Shown here: piece by piece, positions 59,801 to 64,000 of the stretch
Numbering within the stretch: position 1 is the first letter of the stretch
Layout of the letters: each line of letters begins with the position of its first letter
Assembly: GCA_024364735.1 (NCBI GenBank)
Contig: JAGFNQ010000832.1
Coordinates: forward strand, 1 to 64,000
Length of the DNA stretch: 64,000 nucleotides
Direction of reading: 5' to 3'
Source: Boesenbergia rotunda
Taxonomy: Eukaryota > Streptophyta > Magnoliopsida > Zingiberales > Zingiberaceae
Position numbers and translations under genes: made by a program
Notes under the pieces: generated by a model
What the model saw: the letters and a program-made list of their open reading frames with translations, nothing else
The model's database searches: none
What the model was told of the DNA's origin: nothing

Positions 59801-60091
59801 TGGATGAGAAATTTTTTAAGTGAATTTTTTTTTTCAATTTTTACCTTACATTTTTTAATTTAGCGCCGATTCCATAATATATTATTTTAAAATAAAAGTC
59901 AGTAATTAAGTCACGTTGCATGTGCTGACGTCTCAGAATTTATTACTGAGAGAGAAAGAGAAAGACAATAGATAACAGGAGGGGTATAAGAGGAAGTTCA
60001 CTATAATGAGTGCGCCCTTTGGTAAAATACAAACCATGGGACGCCCTTTGGTAATTTCCAATTGTTACGTACGCCCTTTGGTAAATTGCCG
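56888..60091. mobile_element. Fold-back Mutator-like element, 3.2 kb, TSD TTAAAATTA
   Basis: The left arm (56888 to about 57970) is the inverted complement of the right arm (about 58985-60091), so each TIR is over 1 kb. Ends read CGATAATTTACC and CGGCAATTTACC inward. The 9-bp repeat TTAAAATTA flanks it at 56879-56887 and 60092-60100. Such long arms and 9-bp TSD are typical of fold-back MULEs. The arms carry pairs of small inverted repeats around GGCCTGAAGTCATC. The core holds a tandem array (next entry). No transposase is encoded, so it would need one in trans. Confidence 0.9.
58330..59100 (+). repeat. Tandem array of about 158-bp units with hairpins
   Basis: ACCACTCCTATA recurs at about 58457, 58614, 58771, 58930 and 59091, a period of 157 to 160 bases. 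Each unit includes ATCAGTGAGTTTTG-CT-CAAAACTCACTGAT, a 14-base stem with a two-base loop, and AAAATCTCATCTCCTAGCTC. Similar single units, some inverted, occur at 57850-58160. Confidence 0.88.
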
Positions 60092-60100
60092 TTAAAATTA
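60092..60100 (+). repeat. TSD of fold-back element, right
   Basis: TTAAAATTA directly after the right arm, identical to 56879-56887. Confidence 0.85.
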
Positions 60101-60256
60101 TCCACTCACAGATATTATTTATTTGAAAATAAAAATCGAAAAAGATCGAGTGGTGTTGCACCAAACTCAATTAACGAGAAAGATAAAAAACATAAAATAA
60201 TTTCGAAAACCCGAAAAACTCTCAAATTGGTGGTTGCACCAAATTTGAGCTACCCC
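60101..60256 (-). other. Leader of SIRE-like element F (truncated)
   Basis: On the minus strand the text GGTGCAACCACC ... GGTGCAACACC(A/C)CTCGAT matches the leader of element C between its primer site and gag. The match fades near 60115, so gag is missing. Confidence 0.65.
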
Positions 60257-60270
60257 GGTCTGATACTACT
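60257..60270 (-). promoter_or_regulatory. Decayed primer binding site of element F
   Basis: Minus strand AGTAGTATCAGACC, two changes from AGTGGTATCAGAGC. Confidence 0.7.
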
Positions 60271-61777
60271 TGTTGGATCAAGAAGAACGATAGAGGGGGG
60301 GTGAATATCGTAAAACGTTTCGGATTCTAAAAGAGAATAGGCAGCGGAAAATAAAGAAACACAAACGCGAACTCAAGCGATTTTACTTGGTTCGAAGTCG
60401 CGGTCGGCTCCTACTCCAAGGCCCACGGTCGTTGACCGTTTACTGCGGGCAATTCTATATGTGCGCAAATGTTTACAGAGAAATTTTATAGTTGTAGTAC
60501 AGTAAACTGAAAATTAAGCTCTTTCGTTACCGACGCCCGGTGTGGATTGTACTTCGGAGCGGAGGGTCGTCGTCGGCGCTTCAATCTCGAGATGGGAGGT
60601 TTCCGGAGCAGAGCGCTTAAGTCGAAGAGCGTAGTAGCGTTGGAAGAATGTGTTGAGAAGCCTTGGGGGTCGAGCTCCTTATATAGTGAGCCTGGGGGCG
60701 CCCGGGACGTTGGGGGCGCCCTTCACGTGTCACTTGATCCGGCAAACTCTCGGTCAGCCATTATCCCTCTAGGATCGGGCTGAGGTTTGACGGGGGCGTC
60801 CGGGACGCAAGGGGCGCCCGAGTTGACTCGGCCCGCTGGCTTGAACTCTATCCGCTTCGTTAGCTTGGACCCAGGGCGCCCGAGGCATCCGGGGCGCCCG
60901 GGAGCATGGGGGCGCCCCGCCCAGTGAGCTTCCGAAGCGTATTCTTGCTAACTCTTGTTTGGCTTTTACCTGGGGCGCTCGGGACCTCCCGGGCGCCCAA
61001 CACAGCTGCTGCCTCTCTCCTTTGAGGCGTTCTGAGCTGCAGAAACTCTTTCCTTCGGTCCTGCATCCAGGGTTAGTACCAACCATGATAAAGCAAGTAT
61101 GTTAGTGAGTCTTACAGTCGTAGCTGTCTTGGTTCTGAATTTGGGTCTCCAAAATGGAACCCTAGGTCGAACCGACGCCTAATGTTCCCTCGACGGGGAA
61201 CGCGTCCTCACTTACTCCTCTCAGGAGAATTTACCTGTTGCCAACCGGCTCCTCCGGTTGGACTTTGGCCCAGCAGTCCTTCGCCAGGTGCCTAGCAGTC
61301 CTTTGCCAGGTCTTCGTTACCAAGCAGTCCTTCGCCTGGTGCCTAGCAATCCTTCGTCAGGTCTTAGATTCCCAGCAGCCCTTCTCCAGGTGCCTAGCAG
61401 TTCTTCGCCAGGTCTTAGATTCCCAGCAGCCCTTCGCCGGGTGCCTAACAGTCCTTCGCCAGGTCTTAGACTCCTAGTAGCCCTTCGCCAGGTGCCTAGC
61501 AGTCCTTCGCTAGGTCTTTGTTTCCTGACAGTCCTTCGCCAGGTGCCTAGCAGTCCTTCACTAGGACTTTGTTTCTTGGCAGTCCTTCGCCAGGTGCCTA
61601 GTAGCCCTTTGCTAGGACTTTGTTTCCTGACAGTCCTTAGCCAGGTGCCTAGCATCCCTTCGCTTGGACTTTGTTTCCTGCACACTTAATGAGCACATTA
61701 GATAACAAACAATACTTAACTTTGAATCCTTTGCCAATATCAAAACAAGGTTCGATATGGTGCTTCCTGCACCATCA
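60271..61777 (-). repeat. 5' LTR of SIRE-like element F
   Basis: On the minus strand it starts TGATGGTGCAGGAAGCACC and ends CTTGATCCAACA, 1507 bp. It has the parts seen in element C: a 51-bp repeat array, GGGCGCCC-rich DNA (60700-60990), TATA box (CTATATAAGG near 60685-60695) and a U5 ending in a C-run and CTCTATCG. It lies inside a gypsy polyprotein gene. The 3' LTR is not in view. Confidence 0.88.
61258..61680 (-). repeat. 51-bp minisatellite in LTR of element F
   Basis: About eight units of 51 bp (plus strand: AGCAGTCCTTCGCCAGGTGCC...). The period is a multiple of three, so both strands show long repetitive frames that are not genes. Element C carries four to five related units. Confidence 0.9.
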
Positions 61778-64000
61778 ACTTCATCTCAAAAGAGTCCTAG
61801 AGCAGAATTTTCTGAAAACAGGGCAACACCTACATTTTCAGCACCAATCAGCCCCGAAATCGCTTAAAAATCAGTTGGTTCCACCCCTAGTCCATGCTCA
61901 ACTCCTTCATCAAGTAATCCTGTGATTTTAGTGGAAAATGAGGGAGAAATCAGCCCCGGAACCAACATCACAGCAGCTACATCGAGTGGGACAGCAGCTC
62001 ACAAATCAACCCCTCCAAATTCGGTTCAAGAGGAAGAAATGAGGGTGCCCTTGCCCTTTCGACAGCGGAAAACTCAAGCCAAAAGACAAGTGGAGGAGGA
62101 GAAAGCCAAAGAGTACAATGAGCTGGTAAAACTTTTTAGCAAAGTAGAAATTAATGTACCTTTGTTGACCATGATTAAACAGATTCCTAAGTATGCTAAG
62201 TTCCTGAAAGAATTATGTGTTCACAAAAAGAAGCTTAAGAAGAATGAGTTGGTCAGTTTGGGGAAAAATGTTTCAGCACTTATTCATGTCATTCCTCAGA
62301 AGTGCGAAGACCCTGGAGTTTTTACTATATCTTGTGAGATTGGGAGGACCATGTTCCATGATGCTATGCTGGATTTAGGAGCCTCCATTAATGTGATGCC
62401 CAGGTCAGTCTTCCAGATGCTTGGCATTGGTCCTCTACAGCCCACTGGAGTGGTAATTCAGTTAGCTGACAGAAGCCAGACCCATCCAGCAGGGGTTATT
62501 GAAGATGTTTTGGTAAAAGTGAAGGAGTTGATTTTCCCTACTGACTTCTACATTCTATACATGGAAGGAGAATATCTTGCACATAGATCCCCACTTATCC
62601 TTGGGAGACCTTTTCTAAAGACTGCCAGAACAAAAATTGATGTTTATGCTGGCACACTTTCGATGGAAGTGGGGGACACAGTAGTTCAGTTTAGTATTTT
62701 CGACTCCATGAAGTATCCTAGGGAAGATCACTCTATTATGAGCATGGACATCCCAGATGAGACTGTTGAGGCACATTTAATTGCTGAGGATATGGCATTT
62801 GACATAGTGGGAGGAGATTTGATTTCAGAGAAAGCTGAGGATGCATCAGTTGTGAAGGCATTGGAGGAGATAGATGGAAAAGCATGTGACAGCTTTGAAT
62901 TCGAAACTAAAGCTTTACAGGACCCTTCTTATCTTTTATTTTGTGATGATAGTGCTATTAATGGTCCTAATTTTTCTAATAGGGTTGTTGCAGAGATTAC
63001 TGAGGAAGCATGCATGGGAGATGATTCTACAGGTGTAGGGGATTACACAGAGCCCCAGGGACCACCATCATTGACTAATACATTAGAAGATTCAGAGGAT
63101 GAGCCAGGAAGTGTAGGGACTTGCATGGTGGAAGCAAGAGCCCAAGAATCACCTGTTTTAGTTGAGTGTCAACCAAAACCTGAACTTGAAGTGGAGCATG
63201 TACTTGACCAGGAGGAGGCCATGGATACATCTACTCTTGTAGAACCTCCAGGTATTCTTCAGCACGATCAGGTAAGTATTCCTCCTATTTCTTTGGAAAA
63301 ATCAATAGAGGAGCCTCACTCTGATTTTATTGTCCATGATGGATTTCTTGATATATCCTTTGTAGAATTTGATTGTGAAAAATTCTAAGAGGTACCTAGT
63401 GTTGAATTTGTTGAATGTAAAGCATGTTGTGATACATATCATGAAAATGCTGATTGTGAAAAATTCTTGGAGGTGCCTAAAATTGATTTGGTTCATTGTG
63501 ATAAATTTATTGACACATCTTCTATAGAAATTTTTTGTGAAAAACCTGTAGAGATACTAAAAATTGATTTCATTGGTTGTAATACATTGCTTGATACATC
63601 CTTGGTGGAAGATAATTGTGAAAATTCCAGTGAAGTATCCAAAATAGATTTCATTGGTGGTGATAAGTTTCTTGACATATCTTTGGTGGATATTAATTGT
63701 AGAAAACTCATTGAGGTACCAAAAATTGATTTTATTGGATGTGATGCATTTTTGGATACATTTTATATAGAGACTGATATTTTTTCATTTCTTTCTTATC
63801 CTGCACGCATGGGAGAGGTATTACATGGTTTTGCAGGGTCCCGAAGACTTCTGGAGTGGGTACTCCGTCTAAACAGTCTTAAACCTCCTGGAAGGATTTC
63901 CAAAAAGCATCAAGAGGGAGGAGATGATCTTACTTTAATTCGAAACACTCTACCTTTTAAATGGCTCTTGTACCTAAATCATCTTCGGCCACCTGAACAT
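61778..64000 (+). pseudogene. Ty3/gypsy gag-pol fragment with aspartic protease (Athila/Tat-like)
   Basis: The left side is cut by the LTR of element F; the right side runs out of the window. One frame is open except for TAA at 61865-61867 and at 63386-63388. Order: S/T/P-rich linker, PLPFRQRKTQAKRQ, a lysine-rich helix (YAKFLKELCVHKKKLKK), then a retropepsin domain: FTISCEIG, active site DLGASINVMP (62372-62401), QLADRS, GVIEDVLVKV and ILGRPFLKTAR. This DLGAS...MP/GVIEDV/LGRPFL set is typical of Athila and related gypsy elements. An acidic linker follows, then six 27-residue repeats and a tail with two L-rich motifs (WVLRLNSLKPPG, WLLYLNHLRPPE). RT is not reached. Confidence 0.85.
63293..63778 (+). 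repeat. Six 27-residue protein repeats (81 bp each)
   Basis: Units begin at 63293, 63374, 63455, 63536, 63617 and 63698. Consensus is CEKFLEVPKIDFIGCDKFLD, then TSLVEDN. The period is exactly 81 bases with no indels, although residues have diverged. The TAA at 63386 is in unit 2, where other units have a leucine, valine, serine or isoleucine codon. Confidence 0.92.

Noticed and set aside
61238..61689. Repetitive frames on both strands near 61.3-61.7 kb
   Set aside because: Translation of the 51-bp LTR minisatellite.

Overview
The window is plant nuclear DNA. The signs are a spliced R2R3-MYB gene with the canonical 133-bp and 130-bp first exons, a nuclear tRNA-Arg with split internal promoter boxes, LTR retrotransposons primed by initiator tRNA-Met, a FAR1-type Mutator transposase, and CACTA and SINE fragments. 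The GC-rich third MYB exon and the mix of repeats suggest a monocot; Zingiberales is only a guess. About 80 to 90 percent of the window is transposable element. The host genes I can support are one MYB (20.6-21.4 kb) and one tRNA (25.46 kb).

Layout. 1-5.8 kb: 3' part of a Ty1/copia element (A), plus strand, with a 2.2-kb LTR. 5.8-19.5 kb: an older LTR-like fragment (B) split by a complete SIRE-like copia element (C, 6350-19118, TSD GTAAC), whose pol is broken, tandemly triplicated and partly duplicated. 19.5-25.9 kb: the MYB gene, a probable solo LTR with a minisatellite, unique DNA and the tRNA. 26.0-29.2 kb: an end-like 118-bp block with a promoter, a three-exon spliced reading frame, and a CACTA terminus. 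29.8-34.1 kb: minus-strand copia remnants, then LTR, leader and gag of another SIRE-like element (D). A single N at 34112 joins D abruptly to a minus-strand copy (E, 34.1-41.1 kb) of the same family as A. 41.1-45.1 kb: a FAR1-like transposase pseudogene, truncated by the LTR of E, with a GC-rich leader and an inverted, nearly identical copy of the 118-bp block. 45.1-52.4 kb: two tRNA-derived SINE copies, a 0.9-kb TIR element with a 9-bp TSD, decayed copia pol, and a MITE-like hairpin. 52.4-56.9 kb: mostly unrecognised AT-rich DNA. 56.9-60.1 kb: a 3.2-kb fold-back Mutator-like element with a perfect 9-bp TSD. 60.1-61.8 kb: LTR and leader of a minus-strand SIRE-like element (F), inserted in a Ty3/gypsy polyprotein that runs off the window end and carries six 27-residue repeats.

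The main point of interest is the inverted pair of 118-bp blocks at 26.0 and 45.1 kb. Each holds a TATA box and is followed inward by a similar GC-rich leader. One side leads to a FAR1-type transposase, the other to an unrecognised spliced reading frame pointing toward it. This resembles the convergent two-gene layout of MuDR, but two separate family members would also explain it, and no TSD was found. Other notable signals are the fold-back element, a UGA codon at the same place in the reverse transcriptase of both family A/E copies, and the repeat array in the gypsy polyprotein. The repeated pol blocks of C carry many one-base losses that may be assembly error.
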